Origin: Azolla caroliniana | Taxonomy: Eukaryota; Polypodiophyta | Reading direction: 5' to 3' | NCBI GenBank assembly: GCA_043228905.1 | Contig: JBHGNT010000005.1 | Span: forward strand, 15,314,001 to 15,378,000 | Length of the DNA stretch: 64,000 nt | Shown here: positions 32,554 through 42,065 of the stretch, piece by piece | Layout of the letters: every line of letters begins with the position of its first letter | Numbering within the stretch: the first letter of the stretch is position 1 | The notes under the pieces: generated by a model | The model's database searches: none | Told to the model about the DNA's origin: nothing | What the model saw: only the letters and a program-made list of their open reading frames with translations | Made by a program: the position numbers and the translations under genes

Positions 32554-33133
32554 GCCTTGGTCGGAAGGAGGTCTGGTTCTGCTTACCGGCCAGACAATCA
32601 GTGCACTTCTCTAAGTGCACGTTCTTCACTGGAATGAGGTTGTCGTCTGCAAGCCTCTTCATCCCCTTCTCGCTCATATGACACAGCCTCTTGTGCCACA
32701 GCTCACCGGCAGTATCGGATGCCACGTTCACTTCTTCTGGACATAACCGGGCATTCATCAGGTACAGTGTGTTTACCTTCCGGGCCCGAGCCACAATCAG
32801 GCTCCCTTTGCTGAACTTCAGGACACCATTCCGGATGCTACCCGTGTAGCCTTCATCATCTAGCCGACTGGCTGATATCAGGTTCAGACGAACTTCCGGA
32901 ACATGTCGGACATCCTTCAGCAGCAACTTACATCCGGTTGGTGTTGTCAGCCACACGTCTCCTATGCCGACAATTCGGCATGTACCTTCATTCCCCATCC
33001 GGACACAGCCGTGGTCACCGGCTGAGTAGGATGCGAAGCATTTCTGGTCCGGGGTAAGGTGGAACGATGCTCCGGAGTCTACCACCCAGGTCATCTCGTC
33101 GCCAGCAAGGTTTATCTCACTCTCCTCGGTGAT
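32554..33133 (-). pseudogene. copia 2 protease and GAG-pre-integrase segment
   Basis: Open throughout: protease TWVVDSGASFHLTPDQ near 33090-33045, then the GAG-pre-integrase domain (GELWHKRLCHMSEKG) with CTDCLAGKQNQTSFRP ending at 32554. Its left end is cut by the Tat-like element and its right end by chromovirus copy B. Across both insertions the copia 2 frame is continuous when the insert and one target duplication are set aside. The protease motif is intact. Confidence 0.88.
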
Positions 33134-33265
33134 GTCAGGAACTCTATTAAGGCAGAGAAGGAATTAGTACTAAAAGAAGGATTAGTACTATTGTTGGGGA
33201 ATAGTACTAAGACAGAGAAGGATTAGTACTATGAGAGGTGTCGAACTTTGAGAGAAGGAATGAGT

Positions 33266-33309
<44 letters not shown>

Positions 33310-33609
33310 TGATGCGAAAGATATATGTATTATATGACGGAAGATATACAACAGTAGTTAGAAGGCTTAAGACTGGCGTTGAACCGATTTGGTTCGAACT
33401 AATGCCTTGCGCCTCCTTTTATAGTGTCTTCAGGAATACTCCTGAAGTTTCTAGAATGTTCCAGAGAAATCTGGAATAATCTGGAATATACATCAATTTC
33501 CTAATAAAACCTAAATGAAAATAATATCCTTCAAATTACAACTCATAACCTAATGGTAAAGTCTCGACCCGTGTAACAAAAGGTTATGGGTTCGAGTCTA
33601 GTTATGACA
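33134..33609 (-). repeat. 3' LTR of chromovirus copy B (476 bp)
   Basis: Reads TGTCATAAC to CCTGACA on the minus strand. The polypurine tract (minus-strand AAAGGGGGGATAG) is at 33610-33622. TATAAAA is at 33417-33423, the predicted RNA start segment at 33379-33390, the tRNA-like module at 33543-33607 (+ strand) and the GA microsatellite near 33268-33304. The pol stop overlaps the LTR by 8 bases. Confidence 0.95.
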
Positions 33610-36600
33610 CTATCCCCCCTTTAAAACGACGAGTTTCACGAGTCGTTTTGGATTGAGGACCCGGTTTCTCGGGATATCGTCGATGGAAGTCTTCTAGAAG
33701 AGCACGAGCATTGGTCACATTCTCGATCGGTTCCCAAGTACGCTCGCTGGGACTATATCCTAGCCAATCGACTAGATAGTAGAGCTTGTTGCGAACAATC
33801 TTGGAATCGAGGATGGCAGCGACCTCATACTCAGGTCCATCTTCGAGCTCGATAGGAGGTGGAGGTTGTATAGTACGTCCTGGGATAGTGCTCTCGTGAT
33901 AGGGTTCGAGGAGAGAACTATGAAACACCGGGTGTATCCGAAGTTGCGGAGGTAGCTCGAGACGAAAAGCGACATCATTAATCTTCCCGATAATACGGAA
34001 AGGACCTAATCGTCGATAATCCAACTTCTCACATGGGCGAGTAGTCTTGATGTGTCGTCGTAGCAGCCACACCCGATCTCCAATGGTAAAACTGGATGGA
34101 AGTCGATGACGATCTGCGTAGTCCTTGTGTGATTGTTGAGCTTGCTGGAGTTGAGTAGATAAATCCGCTTGTATCTTGCGTAACCGCTCCAAACGATCCT
34201 CCGCGTAAGGATTTGTGGACACTTCTGGGGTTTCAAGGACACACCACCGGGGATGATATCCCGTATAAGCGTAGAATGGCGTGACTTTAGTCGATGCGTG
34301 GATAGCGTTATTATAGGCAAATTCGGCGAACGGAAGAATATCTGCCCAGTCATTCTGATGATAGTTGAGAAAGCACCGCAGATACTGCTCCAGTGTTTGA
34401 TTTGTTCGTTCGGCTTGACCGTCGGTTTGTGGGTGGTAGCCGGAGGAGAGGTTACAAGTGACCTTCAGCATTTTAAAAAGGTGCTTCCAGAATTTTGACA
34501 CAAACTGGGGTCCACGATCGCTGATGATATTATCAGGGAGTCCATGATGCCGACATACTTCCCGCATGACAATTTCGGCGGTGTCTTCACTAGATATTTC
34601 TTTAGTACATGGTAAGAAATGAGCCATCTTCGTATATCGATCCACCACTGTGAGAATCGCACTGAATCCCTTAGAGACTGGAAGATCTGTAATGAAGTCA
34701 AGAGCAATGGATTGCCATGGCTTGCTTGGAATTGGTAATGGTTCTAATAAACCATATGGATGATGTCTTGGCATTTTCGCTCTGCAGCATGTATCGCAAG
34801 TCCGAACAAAATCTTCGACAAATTGTCGCATACGGGGCCACCAGAATGATCGTTGTACTAAATCTAATGTTTTAGTACTACCAAAATGTCCTGCTGTATA
34901 TGTGTCATGGCAGTTTTGTACTACTCGAAGGCGGCAAGAACCATTAGGAACATACAAAAGTTCTTTAAAGAAGAGTAATCCATCACAGTATTTGAATTGC
35001 CGATAATCCGTACCTGGTGATTGTGATTGTGAACATGACGCTCGAGAGGGGTCAATTTGTGCTAGTATAGCTTGGGCGAAAGCGTCAGTCTTCAAGTCCT
35101 CACGTATAGTATTGGTAATGTCGGAATCCACGGGCATGTCAAAGATCTGTGCTGCTTGCAGTCGTGCTGGACCCAAGATTACTTGCTTCTGGTTATCGAA
35201 AGCTGGCTCACCGGGACGTGGTGTTAGATACGAACGCCGTGATAATGCATCTGCCTTCCCTTGGTGCTTCCCCGGACGATATGTAATTTTGAAGTCGAAG
35301 CGTGTGAGGAAATGGGCCCACCGAGCTTGACGTCGATTCAGTACACGAGCATCTTGAAAGTAGGCAAGGTTCTTGTGGTCACTGAATACAGTGACCTGAT
35401 GAGGAGATCCCTCCAGGAAATGCCTCCATTGCATAAAAGAATCAACTATTGCTAATAGCTCTTTATCATGAATTTCGTAGTTGATTTCGGCGGCGTCAAA
35501 CTTACGGGAGTGGAAAGCCACAGGATGTAGCTTCTCGTCGTTACCCTGTTGTGACAGAATGCTCCCCAATGCAAAATCCGATGCATCAGCTTCGATAATG
35601 AATGGTTTTTCCGGATCCACATGACCTAAAATTGGAGCTGATGTAAACGCCTTCTTAAGACTCTCGAAAGCCATGTCCGTCTCTTTAGACCAAATGAATG
35701 ATTGTCCCTTCCTGGTGAGCTGTGTGAGAGGCAGCACAATTTTTGAGTAATTTTGTATGAACTTCCGGTAGAAATTTGCAAAGCCTAGGAAGCATTGCAC
35801 ATCCCGCACCGAACGCGGAGTGTGCCATTCTATCACCGTTTTGACCTTGGCTGGGTCCATAGATATGCCTTCTGAGGAGATGACATAGCCGAGAAACTCC
35901 ACTTGGTTGCACCCGAAACTACATTTCTCTAACTTTGCATACAGACCATGTTCTCGAAGTCGTTTTAGTACTAATAGTACATGAGAATCATGTTCTTCTT
36001 GGGTCTTTGAATAAACCAGTAGATCATCCAAATAGATGATCAAAAAATCATCCAAGAGGTCTCGAAATATATCATTCGCCATGTGCTGGAAGACTGTCGG
36101 CGCATTAGTGAGTCCGAACGGCATGACCGTATACTCGAAGTGCCCATATCTGGTGCGAAACGCGGTCTTCCATTCATCTCCTGGTCGGATCCGTACGAGG
36201 TTATAGGCTCCTCGTAAGTCGATCTTCGTGAAGAACCTGGCACCGTTGATCCGTTCTAAAAGACTTGAGATAAGGGGAAGAGCATACCTATTTCTTACTG
36301 TGACCTTATTCAAGCCACGGTAATCTACAACGAGTCGAAGCGAGCCATCTTTTTTCTTGACGAAGAAAATGGGTGCGCCGGCTGGAGATTTCGAATGCCG
36401 AATGAAACCGTTCTCCAAATTCTCCTCTATATAGGCTCGAAGTACTTCTAGCTCGGTTGGTGACAAATTGTAGATCGGCCCCCATGGCGGCTCTTTTCCC
36501 GGTTGTAAGTCGATGGCGCAGTCGTACGGCCGATGATGAGGAAGTGTGTTGGCTTGTACTTTATCGAACACATCAGCATACTGACGATACTTCTCGGGAA

Positions 36601-37213
36601 GTTGAACGGTGGACTCCTCTTTGGTGGTGCTGGAGGGTTGTACTGATATTGCAAAGAGAAACATTTCCTCCTTGCGCCCTTCCTCACGCAACTGACGTAG
36701 CGAAATGGTTGCAACCTTCTGGGTAGATCCTTGGGTTTGTCGCAACCGGATTTCCCTTGTCCTCCAATCTATGTCTGGGTCATGTAACTCGAACCATGGT
36801 AATCCTAAAACTATGGGATGTTCTGGAATACTAATAATATTAAATGATACTACACATGTTAAGTTATCTAGGACAATATTAACGGGTTCCGACTCTTCTA
36901 TGATATTACCAGAAGCAATGGGACGACCATCAATGACTACTACTGAGGCTGGACATGGGAGCTTTCTTAGAGATATCTGATGAGCTCGGGCAAAATTCCT
37001 ATCCATGAAGCAAGAATTAGCTCCGGAATCTAGAAGGGCTAAGGTATGTACTGGAGGGGTACTTTTAGTACTAACTGCTACTTGGACTACGAACACATCA
37101 CTAACTTGCTTAGAGGGAATGGAACCACTAATGGGCTGCACAGATCTAGGGCTGTCCAACCAAACGGCTCCTATTTTGGCTGGACTTAGTCGTTTAACTC
37201 TTCTTCTAATTGG
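33602..37213 (-). CDS. pol: pol polyprotein (chromovirus copy B)
   Basis: Same domain order and length as copy A (769-4380): protease DSGA, RT YLDD, RNase H, integrase with HHCC finger and D, D35E, C-terminal chromodomain. The frame is open from 37213, overlaps gag by 28 nt in the -1 frame and starts without an ATG, so it depends on frameshifting at 37192-37198. The translated protein differs from copy A at three residues, one beside the RT core (NAPTVFQ instead of NAPAVFQ). No stop or shift is seen. The integrase chromodomain carries the aromatic residues expected of a histone reader (YLVDWLGY, TWEP). Confidence 0.95.
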   Translation of the reverse strand, partial: PIRRRVKRLSPAKIGAVWLDSPRSVQPISGSIPSKQVSDVFVVQVAVSTKSTPPVHTLALLDSGANSCFMDRNFARAHQISLRKLPCPASVVVIDGRPIASGNIIEESEPVNIVLDNLTCVVSFNIISIPEHPIVLGLPWFELHDPDIDWRTREIRLRQTQGSTQKVATISLRQLREEGRKEEMFLFAISVQPSSTTKEESTVQLPEKYRQYADVFDKVQANTLPHHRPYDCAIDLQPGKEPPWGPIYNLSPTELEVLRAYIEENLENGFIRHSKSPAGAPIFFVKKKDGSLRLVVDYRGLNKVTVRNRYALPLISSLLERINGARFFTKIDLRGAYNLVRIRPGDEWKTAFRTRYGHFEYTVMPFGLTNAPTVFQHMANDIFRDLLDDFLIIYLDDLLVYSKTQEEHDSHVLLVLKRLREHGLYAKLEKCSFGCNQVEFLGYVISSEGISMDPAKVKTVIEWHTPRSVRDVQCFLGFANFYRKFIQNYSKIVLPLTQLTRKGQSFIWSKETDMAFESLKKAFTSAPILGHVDPEKPFIIEADASDFALGSILSQQGNDEKLHPVAFHSRKFDAAEINYEIHDKELLAIVDSFMQWRHFLEGSPHQVTVFSDHKNLAYFQDARVLNRRQARWAHFLTRFDFKITYRPGKHQGKADALSRRSYLTPRPGEPAFDNQKQVILGPARLQAAQIFDMPVDSDITNTIREDLKTDAFAQAILAQIDPSRASCSQSQSPGTDYRQFKYCDGLLFFKELLYVPNGSCRLRVVQNCHDTYTAGHFGSTKTLDLVQRSFWWPRMRQFVEDFVRTCDTCCRAKMPRHHPYGLLEPLPIPSKPWQSIALDFITDLPVSKGFSAILTVVDRYTKMAHFLPCTKEISSEDTAEIVMREVCRHHGLPDNIISDRGPQFVSKFWKHLFKMLKVTCNLSSGYHPQTDGQAERTNQTLEQYLRCFLNYHQNDWADILPFAEFAYNNAIHASTKVTPFYAYTGYHPRWCVLETPEVSTNPYAEDRLERLRKIQADLSTQLQQAQQSHKDYADRHRLPSSFTIGDRVWLLRRHIKTTRPCEKLDYRRLGPFRIIGKINDVAFRLELPPQLRIHPVFHSSLLEPYHESTIPGRTIQPPPPIELEDGPEYEVAAILDSKIVRNKLYYLVDWLGYSPSERTWEPIENVTNARALLEDFHRRYPEKPGPQSKTTRETRRFKGGIVS
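37147..37198 (-). promoter_or_regulatory. -1 frameshift signal (chromovirus copy B)
   Basis: Same elements as in copy A: minus-strand heptamer GTTAAAC at 37192-37198, 6-nt spacer, 11-bp stem (37175-37185 with 37154-37164), and a possible loop pairing with 37147-37150. The sequence is identical to copy A over the stem. Confidence 0.8.
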
Positions 37214-38355
37214 CTAAGGACATCAAATTTGTTTGCGAGATTCGGACTATTAGTACTATTAGGACTATTATGACTATGAGGATTATCAGAGATTCCTACT
37301 GACATAGACTCGGGTTTAGTATAGTCAGAACTAACAATGACTTGGTTTACCTGCCTTCTTGGTCTATGGGGACAGTTTATCGCGATATGCCCTGGTCCAC
37401 CGCAATAAAGGCATAATCGGTTTGTTCGGCGTCGTTGCTTTTCCTCCTCCGATAGCGGCCCACGACGACGTGTAGTGTCAATTTCCATTGGAGTTGGAGT
37501 ACTTACTGGAGGCGCATTATGTGACTCCCTTTGAAAAGGTTTCGCTACCATTGAGGCATAGGTAGGCTCGGATCTTGCCCTCGGCATCTGAAATTGTCGT
37601 TCCGAACGTCGCTCGAAGAGGCGGTTGTCACATCTGACCGCTCGACTGATTGCTTCTGTTAATGATTTTGGCTCTTCAGGGAAAGTCAAGAGTAAATCCT
37701 TGACATCGTTGCGTAGACCATAGCGGAACTGCTCCATCAATGCTTGATCATCCCAGGGGATATCGGCGGCGAGTAGGCGGAAATCTGCAGCATATGCGGA
37801 GGCTGGACGGTCACCTTGGCGTAATCGCCGGATTTTGTTGATTGCAGTCCTTATGCTGTCAGTATCTCCAAAACATGCTTTAAACTCACTTATGAATTCT
37901 TCAAAATTATTTAGTACTGGAGATTCCTTTTCTAGTAGCGGTGCGAACCATGCTAATGCTGAGCCAGTTAACAACGTGCCTACTAAACCCACTCGTGATG
38001 CATCGGTGGGATATCGGGACGGATGCATTTGAATAACTAACCGTACCTGGTTAAGAAACCCTCTAAACTGCGATCGCGTTCCATCGAACTTCGTGGGAAG
38101 GCCAATCTTGGGTTCTTTATGAATCCCTTGTGCTCCGTGCCCTTGTTGTTGCATTGCTACGATGGTTGCTTCGAGTTGTTGCACGCGTAACGCAAGTTCC
38201 CCATGCTGTTGTTGCGTTTGCTGCTTTTCTAAGGAAATTTGCTGAAGATCCCCCAACAAGCGTTGATTTTCTTGTTCCAAAGCATGAAACTTCTCTTTCA
38301 AGCATTGAAATTCCGAGAAAACGGATTGATACTCTTCAGCGCTAACGGTGGCCAT
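37186..38355 (-). CDS. gag: gag polyprotein, complete (389 aa, chromovirus copy B)
   Basis: Starts at ATG 38355 (MATVSAEEY), 92 bases inside the 5' LTR. The N-terminal ~70 residues are a Gln/Glu/Leu-rich coiled coil. A capsid-like domain follows (KFDGTRSQFRGFLNQV, TGSALAWFAPLLE, WDDQALMEQFRYGLR), then one CCHC knuckle (CLYCGGPGHIAINC) and a Ser/Asn-rich end. The capsid wording resembles Sushi-class Gag proteins of fungi and vertebrates. TAA at 37186-37188 ends it unless the ribosome shifts. Confidence 0.95.
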   Translation of the reverse strand: MATVSAEEYQSVFSEFQCLKEKFHALEQENQRLLGDLQQISLEKQQTQQQHGELALRVQQLEATIVAMQQQGHGAQGIHKEPKIGLPTKFDGTRSQFRGFLNQVRLVIQMHPSRYPTDASRVGLVGTLLTGSALAWFAPLLEKESPVLNNFEEFISEFKACFGDTDSIRTAINKIRRLRQGDRPASAYAADFRLLAADIPWDDQALMEQFRYGLRNDVKDLLLTFPEEPKSLTEAISRAVRCDNRLFERRSERQFQMPRARSEPTYASMVAKPFQRESHNAPPVSTPTPMEIDTTRRRGPLSEEEKQRRRTNRLCLYCGGPGHIAINCPHRPRRQVNQVIVSSDYTKPESMSVGISDNPHSHNSPNSTNSPNLANKFDVLSQLEEELND

Positions 38356-38432
38356 GGGATGAAGGAAAAGGGAAATAAGAGACTAGTAGGAAAGGAGAGA
38401 GACAGAAGGAAGAGGGAGACTAGTAGGAGGGG

Positions 38433-38444
38433 AAATCGGTTCAA
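38433..38444 (-). other. Self-priming primer-binding site (chromovirus copy B)
   Basis: Minus-strand TTGAACCGATTT, two bases inside the 5' LTR. It is the exact reverse complement of AAATCGGTTCAA in the LTR (38679-38690), which lies 33 nt after the start of the TATA box (38717-38723), where the transcript should begin. It does not begin with TGG and fits no tRNA 3' end. Tf1 and Sushi-type elements prime reverse transcription from their own folded-back RNA 5' end in this way; that this element does so is inferred. Confidence 0.78.
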
Positions 38445-38446
38445 AC

Positions 38447-38909
38447 TGTCAGGAACTCTATTAAGGCAGAGAAGGAATTAGTACTAAAAGAAGGATTAGT
38501 ACTATTGTTGGGGAATAGTACTAAGACAGAGAAGGATTAGTACTATGAGAGGTGTCGAACTTTGAGAGAAGGAATGAGTGAGTGAGAGAGAGAGAGAGAG
38601 AGAGAATGATGATGCGAAAGATATATGTATTATATGACGGAAGATATACAACAGTAGTTAGAAGGCTTAAGACTGGCGTTGAACCGATTTGGTTCGAACT
38701 AATGCCTTGCGCCTCCTTTTATAGTGTCTTCAGGAATACTCCTGAAGTTTCTAGAATGTTCCAGAGAAATCTGGAATAATCTGGAATATACATCAATTTC
38801 CTAATAAAACCTAAATGAAAATAATATCCTTCAAATTACAACTCATAACCTAATGGTAAAGTCTCGACCCGTGTAACAAAAGGTTATGGGTTCGAGTCTA
38901 GTTATGACA
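38447..38909 (-). repeat. 5' LTR of chromovirus copy B (463 bp)
   Basis: Same as 33134-33609 apart from a shorter GA tract (38582-38603). TATAAAA at 38717-38723 drives transcription leftwards; the predicted RNA 5' end is near 38690. The tRNA-like module is at 38843-38907 (+ strand). Flanked by GGTGA at 38910-38914. Confidence 0.95.
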
Positions 38910-39785
38910 GGTGATGAGCATCAACTCTTCTTCACTTGCCGCGATTGCTGTCGTTCCCTTCCGGTCCGTCCCCTTCCGGTCTTTACCGTTCCGGTCTGGG
39001 GTTTGCTTCGAATCGGTACCGTCGGTTTCTTTGTCTTTACGGAAATGCCGACAGTTCTTTTGGAAGTGTCCCGGCTTGCCGCAATAGAAGCAAGTAGGCC
39101 TCCCCCTTGACTTTGACCGTGTCCCCGACTTCTCCCGGTTCTGGAGACTACGGTTTCTATGTCTTCCGCGTTCCGATTCAGTAAGAAGCGCTTTGGAGTC
39201 GGAGCTCGTATCTTTGTCTTTCCAACGCGCCTCCTCATCTAGCAAGCTCGACTTTACTCTTGCTAGGGATAACCGTTTTCCTTCCGGCCCGGCGTTGCCC
39301 AAAGTGACAACCAACGTCTCCCAACTATCCGGGAGGGAACCGAGCAGGAGTAGCGCTAATACCTCATCGGCAAGAGGTACTTCCAATGACGTTGCCTGGT
39401 GTATCAGCCCCTGGAAGGCATTCATATGCTCCGCCATGCTGGAGCCATCTTGGTACCGGAGTCTTACTAGCTTCCGGAATACCGAAACCTGATTAACAGC
39501 ATTTTTGTTTTGGAACATTATGCCGATCTTCTCCCAGAGCTCATGAGCCTTGCTCTCTTCATTGAAGTTGTTGTATAGGCTCATGTCGATGAAGCACCGT
39601 ATGTACGCCGTTGTCTTCATGTGCATCACCTCCCATATCGCGGCGTCGATTTTGTCCGGTCTCTTGTCCCCGAACTGAACCGGCAGCCAGAGGTCTTTAA
39701 CAACGAGCATGTCCCTCATCTTCGACTTCCATACTGAATAGTTGGAGCCGGTGAGCTTGAACATGCCGCCAAATGATTCGTCCAT
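38910..39785 (-). pseudogene. copia 2 gag, interrupted at its end by chromovirus copy B
   Basis: ATG at 39785 (MDESFGGMFKLTGSNYSVWK). UBN2-type gag with WKSKMRDMLVVKDLW, NKNAVNQVSVFRKL and SSMAEHMNAFQG, a Lys/Arg-rich linker and the zinc knuckle CFYCGKPGHFQKNC. The coding stretch is open to 38910. The frame joins 33133 exactly when the insertion and one GGTGA are set aside. The gag itself looks intact. Confidence 0.9.
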
Positions 39786-39801
39786 TTTTTGTGTCAACCT
39801 C

Positions 39802-39813
39802 GCTCTGATACCA
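39802..39813 (-). other. tRNA-Met primer-binding site of copia 2
   Basis: TGGTATCAGAGC on the minus strand, the standard plant copia site for initiator tRNA-Met, two bases inside the 5' LTR edge at 39816. Confidence 0.93.
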
Positions 39814-39815
39814 CT

Positions 39816-40579
39816 TGACGGGAACCCAACGCCCCTTATGCACAAAGCTCGGCCGCAACCGAGATTCTTTTCATACACACAAAACAGGAAACGAAATGCA
39901 CGCGACACAAAGGAGAGAAAAGGGTACACAGAATGTTTACGTGGAAAACCCCAAACTAGGGGAAAAAACCATGGCAGCCCACAGGCTGCAAACTGTCACT
40001 ATGTAGGAATATACAACAGTGAGTTCACTGAGGCACCGACCTCGTGCTCACAAATCTTCGCCACAGGCGGCGGTTACAACAGAGGCAACGACCTCGTCTC
40101 TCTCTCTCTCTCTGTACAGTTACGCACTCTCTCTTCTTCTTGCACCAACAAGGAAGAATGACAACTACAACAACAGTTACTAAAAGTTTTCCCTAAGTCA
40201 TATTTATACTAATATGACTTTTCGGCTATTTACAAATATAGCCACAATGGGCTCTCAGAAACATATTTACGAATATGTCTCTTCCTCCGGTTCATACCGG
40301 GTCTGCACCATCCGGCTCTCCGTAACCAGGTACTCCTCATCCGGTCTTCACCGGGTCTGTATCATCCGGCTCTCCGTGGCCGGGTACTCCTCATCCGGTT
40401 CATACCGGGTCTGCACCATCCGGCTCTCCGTAACCGGGTACTCCTCATCCAGTCTTCACCGGGTCTGTATCATCCGGCTCTCCGTAACCGGGTACTCCTC
40501 ATCCGGTCTTCACCGGGTCTGTATCATCCGGCTCTCCGTGGCCGGGTACTCCTCATCCGGAGGGACCCGTCTCCCAACA
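39816..40579 (-). repeat. 5' LTR of copia 2
   Basis: Partner of 20263-21026, the same length of 764 bp with 11 differences by eye. It carries the five 54-bp U3 repeats at 40286-40555 and TATAAATA on the minus strand near 40201-40208. Confidence 0.93.
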
Positions 40580-42065
40580 AGACCTTGTTGATGCTTCGAA
40601 GGGTTTAAAGCCGATTGGATGCAGGTGGTTGGACAAGGTCAAGTACAACACCGACAGCTCTATCAACTACTACAAGGCCTGGTTAGTGGCGAAGATACGC
40701 ACAACAACACGTCATCGACTACGATGAGACCTTTGTGCATGTCGCGAAGATGACAATAGTCTATGTTCTAGTTGTGGTTGCCACGGCAAAGGAGTGCCAT
40801 TTACATCAGACGGATGTAAAGAATGTGTTCCTGCAAGGGGAACTTGAGGAACAGGTGTACATGGTACAACCCCTCGGTTTTTAGTCCGGAGAGAACACCT
40901 TGGCGGTATGCCGACTAAAGAAGTCCCTCTACGGACTAAAGCACGCCCTGCGCGCGTGGAACGTGAAGATCATGTAGCGCTTGCGTCGGATGGGGTTTGC
41001 GACATCCAAATCGAACTCTTCATTGTTCGTCCGGCAAGGTTGACATGGACCGGTTAATATTTTACTTTATATTGATAATTTAGTCATCACCGGCACTGAC
41101 CTAGATGAAATTGACCGTGTAAAGTCCTAGCTCGTGGCATCATTCAACATGAAGGACCTAGGAGACCATCATTACTTCTTAGGGATCGAAGTGATCCGCA
41201 CCCCCGAAGGCATACTGATCAGCCAACGACATTACCTACTGAGTATGCTCTTCAAGTTCAGGATGGCAGATTGTAAGTCCATCTCAACTCCTCTGGACAG
41301 AAACGTCAAGCTTCGCCGAGATTCAGGAAAAGCGTGTGACCCAACACGATTCCGACAAATTGTTGGAAGCCTAATTTATTTGACGATCACTCAGCCGGAT
41401 ATCAGCTACCTGTTCAACCTGATCAGTCAATTTATGTTGTAGCCCACGGCTGAACAGCTTCAGTGCGCGCAAAGGATATTGCACTACATTCACGACACTA
41501 AGGATAGGGCGTTGCTATATCGGGCAAGAGTAGTTGAGCGATTAGTCGGTTACACAGATGCCAATTGGGCCGGAAATGCCCGTGATCGCAAATCAACATC
41601 TACATATGCATTTTCATTGGGAAGTGTCGCGATCGCATGGTGTAGTAAAAAGCAGCCGACAGCGGCACTGTCAAGCACGGAGGCCGAGTATCGAGGAGCG
41701 GCTATCGCTACGTGTGAAGTCATCTCGCACAAGAGGCTACTCAAGGATCTGCATGTGGAGGTGTCCGATCCGACGACGATCTATTGCGACAACCTTAGCA
41801 ACATCCAACTTGCGAAGAACCCCGTTTTCCACACCCAGACTAAACACATTGAGGTGCACTACCATTTTGTCCGCGAGTGTGTCCTCTCCGGTGAAGTCGA
41901 ACAAGTATATGTTCTGACGGATCAGCAGCCTACTGATGTCTTCACCACGCCCCTTGTTCTCGACAAGTTGCGGCAATTCTCGGGTGCGCTTGGTTTGCGG
42001 CAACTCGACGTCCCGAACTTGAGGGGGAGAAAAGACCAGGAAAGGGAGCAAGAAAGGAGCAGAAA
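40580..42065 (+). pseudogene. copia 1 reverse transcriptase and RNase H, second half
   Basis: Continues exactly where 20262 breaks off (DLVDASKGLKPIGCRW). After several shifts and stops, the RT box reads LLYIDNLVITG near 41070, so the second catalytic Asp of YxDD is Asn. From 41134 the frame is fairly open (MKDLGDHHYFLGIEVI, LIYLTITQPDISY; stop near 41441). RNase H runs 41479-42000 (VGYTDANWAGN, ALSSTEAEYRGAA, KHIEVHYHFVRE). It then passes a purine tract (TTGAGGGGGAGA, near 42020) without a stop into a C-terminal extension that the solo LTR interrupts at 42065. Confidence 0.85.

Larger units (their letters stand above)
33134..38909 (-). mobile_element. Sushi/Tf1-like chromovirus, copy B, complete and apparently intact
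   Basis: 5776-bp element on the minus strand inside the copia 2 gag-protease junction. The LTRs are 33134-33609 (3') and 38447-38909 (5') and differ by eye only in the length of a GA microsatellite. Perfect 5-bp target duplication GGTGA (33129-33133 and 38910-38914). Gag (389 aa) and pol are open and joined by a predicted -1 frameshift. There is no tRNA-type primer site; the site at 38433-38444 matches the element's own RNA. All visible catalytic residues are present, so the copy could be autonomous (inference). Confidence 0.95.
20263..40579 (-). mobile_element. Ty1/copia element 2, inserted in copia 1 RT
   Basis: Minus-strand copia with two 764-bp LTRs (5' LTR 39816-40579, 3' LTR 20263-21026) that differ at 11 positions by eye. 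Flanks are GGACC (20258-20262) and AGACC (40580-40584), a 5-bp target duplication with one change. A tRNA-Met primer site is at 39802-39813, and a polypurine tract lies just inside the 3' LTR (21027-21040). The internal region is split by a Tat-like gypsy (22338-32553) and by chromovirus copy B (33134-38909), and it has lost the reverse transcriptase. Confidence 0.92.

Noticed and set aside
38430-38446. A tRNA primer-binding site for chromovirus copy B
   Set aside because: No TGG start and no recognisable tRNA 3' complement; the match to the element's own RNA start is much better.
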